Source: Cymbidium sinense
Lineage: Eukaryota; Streptophyta; Magnoliopsida; Asparagales; Orchidaceae
Direction: 5' to 3'
Assembly (NCBI GenBank): GCA_021442155.1
Contig: CM038223.1
Span: forward strand, 36,740,983 to 36,804,982
Length of the DNA: 64,000 nt
The notes below the pieces were generated by a model. That model saw only the letters and a program-made list of their open reading frames with translations. It had not been told where the DNA came from and did no database searches. Of the stretch, positions 12,813 to 24,169 are shown piece after piece. The translations under genes were made by a program, and so were the position numbers. The stretch's first letter is position 1, and each line of letters starts with the position of its first letter.

Positions 12813-13560
12813 CTTGATTTGTTCATGTTACTGAAATGATAGTGCTACTCATGGACAAATTTAGATTCAACATTGAAAATATAATTTTGAGTTGCTTTAT
12901 TTTATGTTTATCTTTGGATTGGCTTGCGCATCTTTGTGATCTGCCCAATTTTAATCTTGTATTACTTAACAAGGTACTTTACGAGAGACTACCCAACGTT
13001 GTGTAAAATAGTATTTATATCATGCCTTATTTGATCAGTTATGATTCTTGAGTTGTTACAGTTGATTTTGGTTAGCTCTCTTTAACTCTTTCTGTTAAAT
13101 ACTTTCACAAAAGTGGCATACATATGTTCATTACCCATTTAAGCTGTTGTACTATAAAATATCTTTAAACTATTTGGTGTTGGTCAACTGTGTTTAAAGC
13201 CTGATAAATGAGATAATGATTTTCAATCTGTAGCAAATACAAGTGAATGATTCACGGTAATATATAATTGTACATATGTTTGAAAAATTTATGCCCAGCT
13301 TCAGCCTCACCTACTTCTCTCTTTCTTGTGATCATCATGGAATAGACGGAATCAGTTTAAAGAGACTCAAATGGTAAGAACAGATGTTGGGCAGAACTAG
13401 GAATAAGATAAAATTGTAACTTGTTTCTTTTTCTTTTTTAATTGGAGGATTTTGATTCTGAAAAAAACAGAAATTGAGCATTCTTCAGTTGGCAAACGTT
13501 AAATAGACATTAATGCAGATATTCTGAGGTTTTCTGCTCTAATTATTTTCACTGTTCAAG

Positions 13561-14251
13561 AAGGTGGTTCCCGTTGTCTTTCAGTCTTTGATAATGATGC
13601 GGGGAGCGGTTCTATATCACCCCTAATAGTCACTGGTGGAAAATGTGGTGATGTTGGGCTGCATGACTTTCGGTACATTGCAACTGGAAGGAGCAAGCGG
13701 CACCAACAAAATAGAGATCAAGACTTAAGATCCTCCACATTTCTTAATGCTTCCAAGCATGTTGATAATGCAAATGGGATGATTTGGTACATACCAAAGG
13801 CTCATTTAGGTACGGAATTTCATTGTTTTCTTTCATTCTGCTTTCGTATTTGATAATTCATATTCATTGCTTTCTGGTTGATGTTTTAGGAAGCGTTACA
13901 AAGATCAGAACCATTCCTGATACAAATCTGTTTTTAACCGGGAGCAAAGATGGAGATGTGAAACTTTGGGATGCCAAAAGAGCACAATTGATTTTTCACT
14001 GGCAAAGAATTCATGATCGTCATATTTTTATTCAGCCGAGCTCTAGAAGCATTGGTGGGGTTGTTAGGGTAAGGAGCAAATTGAAGCACTTGTACTGATT
14101 CTATCAATGGTAATGTGCGTACATATTCTGTTTTCTAATATTGCATATTATGATAAACATGCAGGCTGCAGTCACAGATATCCATGTCCTTTCTTGTGGT
14201 TTTCTTACATGCGGTGGAGATGGTTCTGTGAAGCTAGTACAACTGAATTGA
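13561..14251 (+). CDS. 3'-terminal exons of a DMXL/Rav1-type WD40 gene (fragment)
   Basis: Three exons join in frame: 13561-13809, 13890-14068 and 14165-14251. The introns are 13810-13889 (gtacgg...ttttag) and 14069-14164 (gtaagg...tgcag), and the stop TGA is at 14249-14251. The product is the C-terminal WD40 region of the plant DmX-like/Rav1 family. Rav1 and DMXL proteins take part in the RAVE complex that assembles vacuolar V-ATPase. Recognisable blocks in order are GGSRCLSVFDND, IVTGGKCGDVGLHDFRYIATG, GMIWYIPKAHLGSVTKI, LFLTGSKDGDVKLWDA, QPSSR and FLTCGGDGSVKLVQLN. The first visible exon begins after a good polypyrimidine-AG acceptor at 13559-13560. Upstream WD40 exons are not seen between the transporter fragment and 13.5 kb, although full family members exceed 2000 residues. 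The reading frames are uninterrupted. It is either the 3' end of a gene with a very long intron or a duplicated or captured fragment. Confidence 0.85.
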
Positions 14252-14530
14252 GGGACAACTAAATGTAGGGTAGCTTTTACAGGCAAAATTTTGAGTTTCT
14301 GCAGAAGATCGTTCGGATCATTTTTTCTTGCAGATCAAAGAATATTTCTTGCATCATCTCACCATCATCCACGTGCTACTTCTCCGTTGAGGTTTTTCCT
14401 TAATTGGGATTCTATGTTGTCCATATATCCTATATCAACATGTAAAGACGACTTCATTTTTTTTTTCAGATTCACCTATCTTGGCCAAAATAATCAGTGT
14501 TCTTCCATTAATTATCTTGATCTAAAAGTC
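14252..14530 (+). other. Probable 3' UTR and flank of the WD40 fragment
   Basis: Follows the WD40 stop codon directly. The sequence is of mixed composition. The open frame seen from 14291 has no family resemblance and is best read as untranslated sequence. No canonical AATAAA is obvious in the first 280 bases. Confidence 0.35.
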
Positions 14531-14713
14531 TTGGGGCTCGTTTTGGCTGAGTTTTTAATTTTTTAAAAATTTATTTTTAAAAATATTATTTTAAAATGAA
14601 ATATATAAATACCGTTCTGAAAAGAGTGCAGACAAATCAAATAGTTTAAAATTTATTAACGATATTTTATAAAATGTAACGTAATAAAAATGTGGAATCA
14701 AATGAGGCCTTAT
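14531..14713. mobile_element. MITE-like element with imperfect terminal inverted repeats
   Basis: The left end is ggggctcgttttggct at about 14532 and the right end ends atcaaatgaggcc at about 14709. The right end reverse-complemented (ggcctcatttgat) pairs imperfectly with the left over about 15 bp. The interior is AT-rich with no coding potential and the total is about 180 bp. GGGCCTxTTTGG-like termini are common in plant hAT- and Harbinger-type MITEs. The target duplication is unclear (only a short ctt/tta match), so the superfamily is not assigned. Confidence 0.5.
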
Positions 14714-15859
14714 GCTCTGTGTGGCATGCGTGCTTATATGTCATATAATCTACCAAAAGTGATGTTTCCTGTGATATTAGTGCTCTTTGATCTGTTATGG
14801 AGTGAATCAACCATCAGAGCTTTTCAATTTTGGATTCAAATGAAATTGAAACTTTAACTAACTATATGAACCTATAAATTGTTACTTTTTAGTGAAATTA
14901 GAAAATTAAGAAGTTTAAAGTCTTAAAATTACACTTGAGCCAACTCCAAATGCCCTTGTGCCGTACAGATTTTAAGAGAATCAGACGGCTTCTTTAAAGC
15001 CTTAAAACGTTTTATTAGCGGCAACATTGGGTCCAAGAATAACAGAGTTATATAGCCTCTAAAGACTTTACTTGATACAATTATAAGTTTTTTCCAGCAC
15101 TAATATCATTTGATTTAGGTGCCTTATAATTTTCGAACTTCAGACTATCACCACCTTCATATAAGATCATCTCATTGGTAATTTAGCTTATATTTCTAGG
15201 AGTAATGAATGTTTAAAATATTCATTACTAAATTCTTTTACGGAAAAGAAAAGGTCATTTTACTTGGCATTAGTCCCACTAAGAACTGATCATGGCAGTA
15301 AAAGCATTCTTATATTAAATGTCACGTCTCAGGTCTGGAAGATTGTATATGAGATGTGGTGAAGTTATATGAAAATTTATTTTATATTTAAGAAGAGAGA
15401 ATTTATATATACTATAATAATAATGTTAAATTAATAATAGCAAGAGAAATAAATAATATTCTAATTCATTTATAGAGCTCATAAAATTATTCAATAAGAA
15501 AGAACAAGATTAAATACCAACCAGGATAATCTCTAATAATAACATAACTAACTTCCAAACAAGAAAATAAAATAACATTAACAAGAAACAAATCTACCCT
15601 TCCCAAAAACATAAATATGAAAATTACTACCAAAATTTAAAAATATCAAGTACTAATTCTTGGAGAAAGCGGACTCCGGTGGTAAAGATCCTCTAATTAC
15701 TTCAGTAGAACTTGCCATAGTTAAAATTTACAGCAAATGAATTTAACTAATCAAATTTAGCAAATAATTACTATATATTAAATCATAAACGACAAAGGAA
15801 TGCAACATGCGACATTAATAAATAAAAAAGTTCAATGATCTCAATTAATAAAAAATTTG
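14714..15859. other. AT-rich region without recognised genes
   Basis: Only one feature stands out: tgtcacgtctcaggtctgg at about 15319, which resembles the terminal motif of many gypsy LTRs and the one at 10594. No paired LTR or internal sequence is found, so no element is called. Confidence 0.4.
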
Positions 15860-17537
15860 ATATCACAATAAATCAATCAAATTTTAAAAAATTTTAAATG
15901 AATCCTTTATGGATGCATCTTTCATAAAAGAATTAAAAAAAATCTTAATTAAGGCTTAAAATTTAATTTATTTTAAATTACACATCTAATTAAGATGAAA
16001 ATTTAGGAAATTTAAATTAGCAAGGAATTTCACTTGTCATAAAAAATTTTAAAGTCAAATGACCCTGGATTAGAAGTTGTTGAATTTCCAATCCTAAAGT
16101 TAATTTAAGTGAAATAATAAATCAAAATATCATAAATATTATAAAAATTCATAAAATCAATTTAAAACATTTGAATTAACATCAGAACACTCGAAGAAAT
16201 TTATTCAACCCTTTGAAGTCATGGAATTTAATTAATTATATATTTAGGGTATATTAAAATGAAAAAAATCTTAAATTATTAATTTGATAAATTCTTAATA
16301 AATCAATTAATCAATTGAAATCAAAACCTTTTAAATTAACCTTGAATTATAATATGAACTTAAAGATTAAGTGGATTCACTTAAGCTAATGAACATAAAC
16401 ATTAATGAAATAAGTAAATGAAATCAACGGAAATTCAAATAAATCAAGTAATTAAAATTCAAAATAATCAAGATTATCTAATCAAGTTAACTCATCCAAA
16501 TTCATAAAAATTAATGAAATGAATAAGTAAGATCAAATCAAATGAACATTTAATTAAATGAAAGGAAACAATCTAAATCTTAACCAAAGGTTATAAACCA
16601 AAAGATCATAAACTCCAAACTTTAAAAAGAAACTTAAAATATTAATCAAATCAAACTCAAATTAAAATAAATCACTTAATGAATTCAAAAGAAGCTAATC
16701 AAGATACTTAGGATATTAGCTTGACCTTCTAGAATGGATCAAAATTTATTCTATTAGGGTTTAGGATATTGAATAGAATGAGTTCCACCCAAAGTGGGAC
16801 TTAATTCATTCTTCATTCTTTGAAACTTAAATTTCAACTTTAACACAAAAGTAATTTAAAAATATAAATAAAATCACAAATCAACCAAGTCACTTAAATT
16901 GAAACTACTCAAAGGTAAATTAAACAAATGTTGAAAACCAAATCAAAACTGAATTTAAAATACTTAGTAAAGTCATACCACATAAGCTCATTTTTCTTCA
17001 CACACTATATTATTAAGTCATCGACCCTAGCTGTAAGTTAAGTCGATGTTCTATGATATTTTGTGGTATGATGTGAAATTTTTTTTCTTATTTTGTAGTA
17101 TACTATTTTAGACTGGATGATTAGAATTGCTTGCCCACTAGTTTGGATGCTAGGGCATTCTTCTTAACCTAACACTATTTTCTGTAGGGAGCTGTGCTAA
17201 AATGGACCACTATAATAAAAAAAATATATATAAATGTTGTTTGCTTGTAGGTATGCTTAAGTCGCTAAGCATAGCCCAATAGGATAGATGGGTCTGGCAA
17301 GTAACTAATGCTAAGTTTGTATATTTGCAAACATAACTGCTAGAGGACCGTTTGTATTTCCTAACATCTATTTTGCAAGGTTTATGAATTTACTTTTGGA
17401 AATTTAAATGTAATTTTAGCCTAAAACCAGGTTATGATCTATGGGGGTCTAGGAATAGCGAAGCACTCTGGAGGACCTTGAAGAAGATGACGATCCTGGA
17501 AGAAGACCTCGTAGATTAAACATTTAGTTATAGGCTG

Positions 17538-17550
17538 GGCTGTATAAGAC
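17538..17550 (+). promoter_or_regulatory. TATA-like box in U4
   Basis: The sequence ctgtataag lies before a pyrimidine-rich stretch and the conserved block gtgtgtacagaggtacttggcc. The corresponding positions of U1, U2 and U3 have a TATA-like motif on the opposite strand, fitting the inverted orientation of U4. Core-promoter function is inferred from position and conservation. Confidence 0.5.
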
Positions 17551-18557
17551 AAAAGGTCAGCTGCCCATTTTTTTCTTTCTTCCAGGGTGTGTACAGAGGT
17601 ACTTGGCCACATTGACCTATTTTAATTAAATTTGTTTGATTTATTTTACGTGAACAATAGAAATAACCTACTTTTTTAGGTTTCTTTCTATGCTATGTTT
17701 CTATGATGAAATGCTGGAATGTTAGGCTCCTAGGAAAATTAAATTTTCTACCTAATATAATGTAAACAACTTAAACAAAAAATAAATGAACTCTTAACCT
17801 CATATTAATTAAAGCCTTAGATACAACTTAAAATTAAGTAGAAATAATTAACTTTGTGAAACATGATAGCATATTGTTCGTACTCCTTGAATTGGACATT
17901 TCACCCATTACATAGAAGGGGGCATTTGATCTTTGAGGATGACCACCCTTCTTGGGAAAGTATGCCTTCTCTTCTGATTTGGCCCATGACCACTTCTAAC
18001 TATATATCATTATGGGCATAAAATTGCATATCTATGGCCTTAAATGAATTGTGAGAAAATATAAAGAATGAAATTTATTGCATTAGCTAGGTGCATATCA
18101 TACCTAACATGATCTTAGGGTTAGGGAGTGAGTTAGGTTCTTAGTCTCTTTCCTAAATACAACAGCTTAACCATTTTGCATAGTATGAAGATTGAACTCA
18201 TGAATTTAAAAATGCTAAGGTGGTGTTAGCTGACAGCCTTTACAGACGAATGATAAGTCTAAAAGAGTCAGGGATAGGTTCATTTTCTCAAATGAGAAAA
18301 AGAGCCAATAATTCTTAAAAGTTATACTAAGTCGAGCCTCTGACTTTTGTTAGAAGAACCTATAGACTTAGGTTCTGAAGCATCTTTTTTGGAATAAGTC
18401 TTCAACCCTAGGCATTTCTGCAGTCTTATGTTAACAAAGTCTAAGCACTAAATTTCTAATAAAATATCAGTTAAAACTTAATAAAATTCAAATCTCAAAA
18501 TTATAAAGTCCAATGATATTTTAGTTGAAATGCCTACTAAGCATCCCAAAATCTATA

Positions 18558-19131
18558 AGTATTTCTTACTTTTTTTCGATTGGTCTTTAAAAGAACTCTT
18601 CCCCTTTGGAGTGTTCCATTTTGAAATTCTAATCTAATTATTTCTTTGAAACTAACTTTGAAATCCATAGAAATAAATGCCATTTTTTTAATTGTGAATA
18701 TTCTTAGTAAGATATTCTTCATTCCTAAGATGTAATTAACTATAGAAGCTTGGCCTTATAGGCAACTGTGAACCCTGCAATAAAATAAACCTTGTTCTAC
18801 TTCTCCATATTATTCAAGAGAAAAATCTCTGGTATATCAAAGACTCATCAGCCTACTTTATCCCGATTGGTCTCCAAAAGAACTCTTCCCCTTTAGAATG
18901 TTCCTTTTTGAAATTCCAATTTAATAATTTCTTTGAAACTAGCTTTGAAATTCATAGAAATAAATGCTAATTTTTTTAATCGAGAGTATTCTTAGGAATA
19001 GATTCCTCATTCCTAAGATGTTATTAACTATAGGAGCTTGCCCTTGTAGGGAATTGTGAACCCTACAATAAAATAAACCCCATTCTACTTCTCCATATAG
19101 TTCAGGGGAAAAATCTCTAGTATATCGAAGA
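18558..19131. repeat. 287-bp tandem duplication inside U4
   Basis: The segment starting gattggtctttaaaagaactc at 18578 recurs as gattggtctccaaaagaactc at 18865, and the copies stay collinear to tatatcaaagac / tatatcgaagac. U2 contains this part once, so the duplication occurred within the U4 lineage. The copies are diverged by roughly a tenth by eye. Confidence 0.85.
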
Positions 19132-19566
19132 CCTAGCAACCTTAGGAGTTCTTATTAAGTAATCAAATCCATTATATAAAAATATGTTTATTTTTTTAGA
19201 TAATATATTTATCCCTTAATGATGTATTTGATTATCTAAATAAGTACCCCCAAGATCTTCATGGTGTCTAAACAATAAAAAATTCTAACCATATATGCCC
19301 GCTTTGGGGAATTTTGTATTTGATATATCCTTGCTTTTTTTATTATTTTATTAAACTTTTATCCTAGTTTTACATCTCAACCTCACAATTATTGTTACTC
19401 TATTCATTCTATAATTAGCAATATCACATACATCCACACTAATATTTATGCACAAATTAATTTGTTACAAAATATAAAGAGAAATAGAGTGAAAAAGGTG
19501 ATGTGATTTATACAAGCAAATTCATACTTTAGACAGATATGTGCATTATCATAAACAAATTTTTAA

Positions 19567-20022
19567 GATGTTTGGTTGAGTTAACGATGCATACTTCAAT
19601 TACACAGGTTTTAAATCCTAAATAATACTTGATTATTAAAAACATAGAAAAGAAAATTTCAAAAAAGTATCACAATGATTTTAATTATAGAATATAAAGG
19701 TAAAACATACATCAAATGCAAAGTGACACAAATTACAGAATTGAGTGAAGAAATTTATTGGTTAGAATTTGGCGGCCGTCCAGAGAAGGGAATTTGGTGA
19801 TTCATTTTTAAACATTATTTTGGTGTGTAGTACTATTACTTTCTTTCCTTACAATATTTAACAATCTTTTGTTTTTTGGGATTGTGCTATACTCTAGAAA
19901 AATTAAATCCATAATTTTCTCATCAAAATTCCATATTAAATCCCACTTGTAATGGTCAACCTCAACTTAGGTTTTTTAAAATCTAGTTTATTTTATAACA
20001 TGCATTTAGCTAACCAAACATC
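19567..20022. mobile_element. Candidate non-autonomous DNA transposon with terminal inverted repeats
   Basis: The left end gatgtttggttgagttaa (19567) is inverted at the right end as ttagctaaccaaacatc (ending 20022), giving an imperfect TIR of about 16-18 bp. The 456-bp interior is AT-rich and has no transposase. Flanking bases do not give a clear target-site duplication. The GGxTGTTTGGTT-type ends resemble plant hAT or Harbinger MITE families. The call rests only on the inverted ends. Confidence 0.42.
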
Positions 20023-20399
20023 CACTAAAAATTACAAATTCTCCAAATCATTAGCCCACATAATTCCCTACAATCAAAATTTTCTAGACTTTAATCCACT
20101 TAAATCCTAAAGTAGTATGTTATCAAAACTAATTTTCTATGTGGCCAATATGGAGAAAAATTTTGAAATAATTATAAAACGTCTCCAAACTTTCTAGATT
20201 ATATTCACATTCCTTCCACTATAATCTCCTTTTTATTTCATGTAATTTGATCACTTTTTCTTTAAAATCCCTATTTTCACTAAAATTAAACTCCACCTCA
20301 TATATCCTTACTCATATGAATCTTAGGTGGGACCTTAATCCACTAATTTGATCATTTTAGTGATCTAGTCCCATGCACCCACATCAGCAGTGCTTGCCA

Positions 20400-21735
20400 A
20401 AGTTCTACTAAACTCAAATAATGAATATTATGACTTTCATTCTATGCCTAAACTAAGAAGGGATGTAGTAGAGTTTGACCCTCTTTTATCATGCCTTCTT
20501 GGTAAGGGAACATAAGGACAACACTCTATAGTTCTTGGTGTGTATGGATAGTTGGCTTAGTGTAAAAAACTAGAAATTAGCATTCTAAGCTTTTCTTCAT
20601 TAAGTGCTCAATTGACTAGTTAGTGCTAATTGTACCTTCCCCCTTCACAATCAATAAGGTGGTGATTCCTCAGTGAGTTTTGTCAAGGAGGAAATGCTAA
20701 GTTGTTGAGCAAGTCACTTAACATTTGGTTTTCCACAAGTTTGGCAACATCCATGAACATATCTAATATAAGTGCTTGCCTGTTTACAACTCATCACTTT
20801 TTATTTTTCCTTTTGCATCTACTTATTTTTGTATCGCACAATGATTCTACCTCTTTCTTGATGAACCTTGAAGTACTCTAGTTCTTGGGAAAGTCTAAGG
20901 AAGGAGAGGACAATGGAGGCGAGTCCACACCTACTGAAGTCATGTCTAAAAGGATAGTTGAGGAGCAAGATTGAATTTAGCAACCCCATAATAGTCTAAG
21001 AAGAGGATGAAAAGTGTGGCAATTCTGTGAGCTCCCTAAGCATCTCTGAGAAAGAGGCACAAGAAGGGAAAGGAGCTCATTGAAGATCCTTTCTATATTT
21101 ATCCCCTAAATGATTATTCCTTTAATATTGCCAATCTGACAGGTCAAGCTTAAGCTATGGATCACCACATATTCTTATTAAAGATGGTTGACATTCTTGT
21201 GGAGCTTTCTAGGAGTTGACTACATTATTCCATTGCGATAGTGCAAGTGATGGATCTGGGAGCTTAGCCGAGAATATATATCCATATTAAAAGCTATGGC
21301 TAATACCAAGGTAGAGCATGACTTCTTGGAGGAGTAGTTGGAGGTCACTAAGTTTAAGATGGTCGATCTTGAAGGAGAGGTGAAACGCAAAGAAAGAAGA
21401 TAATGTTTGAGTAGTGTTGGAACTAACTCACCTCTTTGAGTTGAATAAATAACTAAAGGTTGAACTTGTGCATTGCACTATAGACTTTCAAAAGAAGGAG
21501 GTCTAGTTGACAGGATTTTTTTGACTCTGATGAGTACAAGGAATTCTTGATGAAGAAGTTAAAGGAAGGTGTTGATCTTATCACTGAGAAGTTGGTTAGG
21601 CACAGACAACTGGATGCTAAGTTTCTTGACTTTGATAATGCACTTGCTTCAATAAAGTTAAGGTTCAAGGAGGGAAGCACTAGTTTGGTTATTTGTTCAT
21701 TTTTTGTAGTTTTTTTCTTTTTATATTTGTGAGTG
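20400..21735 (+). pseudogene. Degenerate coding region of unknown identity, possibly gag-like
   Basis: On the plus strand, pieces of reading frame are interrupted by stops: around 20451 (MPKLRRDVVEFDPLLS), around 20900 an acidic serine/threonine-rich stretch, and at 21518-21730 an open piece with DSDEYKEFLMKKLKEG and LDAKFLDFDNA, predicted helical and coiled-coil-like. This layout is reminiscent of gag-like or mobile-domain proteins carried by plant retroelements, but I cannot assign a family. It lies beside the tandem arrays and Tat integrase tail, which read on the opposite strand, so it probably belongs to another element. Confidence 0.35.
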
Positions 21736-22015
21736 GAAGAAAAAATAATTGTAAATATATTTTGTACTTGCCATTGGTTCTTGTACTTAAATAATTTTTT
21801 CAATGAAGATTTTTTCTTTTAATCATCTTCTCATTGATTATTAATTATTTATTTTGCACAAGTGTACTCACTTCATTATTTATTTTATATAAGTATACTC
21901 ATTATACTTTACATTATAAGAGTATACTCACTTAAGAGATGCTTGAATCCTTAAATGGTCATCTTGGCTAATGTTTTTGAAATTACTTAGGAAATATTGA
22001 ATCATTGACTACATA

Positions 22016-22285
22016 GAGTGTTAATCTTAATTTCTAGTCATCAATCACATGTAGTGTTGGCCTTTAACTTATAGTAACCAACAACATGAAGTTGTGGTCT
22101 TTATTTGTATCCACCAACCATATATAGTATTGTTCTTTAAATTGTGGTCGCCAACTATATGAAGTGTTGGTCTTAATTTATGATCTCCAATAACACAAAA
22201 TGTTGGCCTTTAACTTGTAGTTGCCAACTAGATGGAATATTAGTCTTAATTTATAGTCATCAACAACATGGAGCAAGTTGTTCTT
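22016..22285. repeat. Tandem repeat array, 36-37 bp unit, about seven copies
   Basis: Successive units follow the pattern agtgttggcctttaacttat followed by agtaaccaacaacatga, with starts at about 22017, 22053, 22090, 22126, 22163, 22200 and 22237. Divergence between units is considerable, but spacing is regular. It lies about 0.8 kb to the left of a Tat integrase C-terminus on the minus strand, where a 3' untranslated region would be. Confidence 0.85.
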
Positions 22286-22384
22286 GAATTTTTTAGTAAA
22301 TGTAGACACTCTAAAGGGACATAGCTCTGAGTAGTCTATCAAGTTAAACCTTACACACTCTAACAAAAGGTTGTTCACCAAGCT

Positions 22385-22810
22385 TAGGCTTTCATCATTT
22401 AGGTTAAATGTAGCTCATTGAGTTAGGCTATGCACTCAAGCCAATGAGTAGCTCATTGAATTAGGCCTTGTACTTTGGTTAAAAGTATCTTATAGAATGA
22501 AGATGTTTTATTTAGGCCAAATGTGGCTTACAAAGTGAGTTAAGTCAACACATAGCTCCATGAGTCTTTTTCAACTCATATTGAAAGTAGTTAGTAAAAT
22601 AAGCTTGGCCAAAATAGCTCACCCAATGACATGATCCAAATGTAGCATGCTGAGTGACTTGGGCAAATATGTAGCTTGCCAAGTCATTTAGGCTAGAGTA
22701 GCTTTCCAAGAAATTCTGGCCAATGTAACTCACTAGGTTACTTGAGCTAGTACAATTCATCAAGTTAGGTTTTACACTTGAGCTAACATGCAGCTTATCA
22801 AGTGTAACCT
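22385..22810. repeat. Second degenerate tandem array, TAGCTCA/TTAGGC motif
   Basis: Repeated phrases such as gtagctcattgagttaggc, gtagctcattgaattaggc, gtagcttgccaagtcatttaggc and gtagcttatcaagtg recur roughly every 40-45 bp. Indels make the period irregular. The motif differs from the neighbouring 36-37-bp array, so two independent arrays sit side by side in the presumed 3' region of a Tat-like element. Confidence 0.7.
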
Positions 22811-23099
22811 CATAACTTTTTAGCTTCATATCACCTTAAATGATTTTAGGAATTTTCTAAGTCCTGGATGGCTTCATTTAATCGATTGCATTGTATGAAC
22901 GAGTGAATTAATTCCATAAATGTTATGTCTATGATTAGATAATAGGCAATTAAGAGTAGATAATTGTTGGTGAGTAGAGTTTTACATTTATTTCATGAAT
23001 ATCAAGGTTTTTTTACATACACTTGGATAAATGATTTTTGTAAAAACTAGAAATCATTAAAAGAAAAACTAATACAAGAATAGTACTTCACTTAAAGAT

Positions 23100-23430
23100 A
23101 GAATTTCTTCAGACCTATCGTACTTGAAGTTTGGGGTACATCTTGTCTTGAGTGTGCTTGTAATTTGTAGGATCCTAGTGTATCTTGCCTTTTGATGATG
23201 TAGGGCTCATTTTAAATGTGGAAAGTTTGCCAATTAAGTTTTGTTGAGTAGCTATATCTACTTTCTCTAGCACTTCACCAGGACTAAAATGCTTTTCTTT
23301 GATGTTATTATTGTAGTACTTAGATTATTTTCTTTTAGTCTCTTCTTGTTTAAATGATGCTTGTCATGTATAGTTTCCTTGGAATCTACTTTTGATCTTT
23401 CCCACTAAATAGTCTCTTGATCAAGCTGGG
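23100..23430 (-). pseudogene. Ty3/gypsy Tat-lineage integrase C-terminal remnant
   Basis: The minus strand, with one frame change, gives KYYNNNIKEKHFSPGEV followed by GKL, then EPYIIKRQDTLGSYKLQ and DVPQTSSTIGLKKFYL. This is the order found at the end of Tat-lineage integrases: the basic YYNxxVK segment, the F-x-PGDLV motif, the WEGPYxV motif, the GAYKL motif and the terminal PRTWNxxxLKKFY. The upstream catalytic core is not visible. Its left side (3' on this strand) leads within 300 bp into two tandem arrays, the same arrangement as in the larger Tat remnant at 37-43 kb. Confidence 0.75.
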
Positions 23431-24165
23431 CAATCACCATTACCCTTTGACTTTGTATCTTTAACTTGACTGGCAAGTTCTGGTGTGGATAGTGAGATCA
23501 CTGAAGTGAATAAATTAGTTAATTGAGGGGGATCTTATAAGATGATTATAAGAGTAAGACTATATGAGGTATAATTTAAATTCAAGTGAAAATAGGGTTT
23601 TAAAAAAATGTGATCGACTAGGCACAAGATTGTAAACAATCTAAGATCTAGTGCCCCAAATTCATTTAACTAGATCTCCCTCACCTAAAATAAAAATTAC
23701 ATGAAATTAACTTGAGCTTGTAGAAATAAAAGTGTATAAGTTATTTGAAAAGTTTCATAAAATTTGAAGTTATTTTGATATTTCTTTTATATTTTATCTC
23801 TAGACTGGCCACAGAAAAAATTGGTTTGGGTAGCAAAAAGTTTTGGAATTTTAGTAGGTTAAACTCTAGAAAAATATGAAAAATTAACAAAAATACAAGG
23901 ATATTATATAGGATTATGTGTATAAAAGATATAGAGAATTTGGTAATATTTAGCGGAGTTCTAGCCAAATGCAAGAAAAACAAAGGCAATGTCCTGTAAG
24001 ACTAAGAATTTGGACAACTCCAGCATGCGACTAAAGGATTGAATTTCTTAAGGTAAAATTTGGGTATAACTTTTATAAGTGGGACATAATGAAAAAACAT
24101 AATACTATAGATAATTAAAGAAATTAATGATAAATAAGATAAGACAATACTCATCATAGTAGTGT
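23431..24165. other. AT-rich spacer without recognised features
   Basis: The minus-strand open frame at 23741-23989 is hydrophobic and AT-driven with no motif. No repeat boundaries were found between the Tat integrase tail and the chromovirus LTR remnant. Confidence 0.4.
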
Positions 24166-24169
24166 TGAA

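Larger units (their letters stand above)
15860..19300 (+). mobile_element. LTR-like repeat unit U, copy U4 (inverted relative to U1-U3, truncated)
   Basis: The reverse complement of this interval matches U2 over long collinear blocks. The segment around 15885 (gaatcctttatggatgcatc) matches the reverse complement near 58500. The block around 16755 (ttgaatagaatgagttccac) matches near 57555. The block at 17420-17520 matches near 56820-56910, and the end at 19140-19290 matches 55320-55460. Compared with U2 it lacks most of the GC-rich and GGTCAA-rich upstream region, so it is truncated on the left near the WD40 fragment. It has no protein coding. It probably derives from the LTR of a large gypsy (Tat-like) element in plus orientation. 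Confidence 0.78.

Noticed and set aside
10594..15340. Possible LTR starts tgtcatgacctgg (10594) and tgtcacgtctcagg (15319)
   Set aside because: The following sequences do not align convincingly, and no PBS, polypurine tract or internal coding region was found, so no element is called.
22016..22285. Possible CRISPR array (36-37-bp regular repeats)
   Set aside because: The units are contiguous and diverged with no unique spacers, and the setting is a plant nuclear retrotransposon region.
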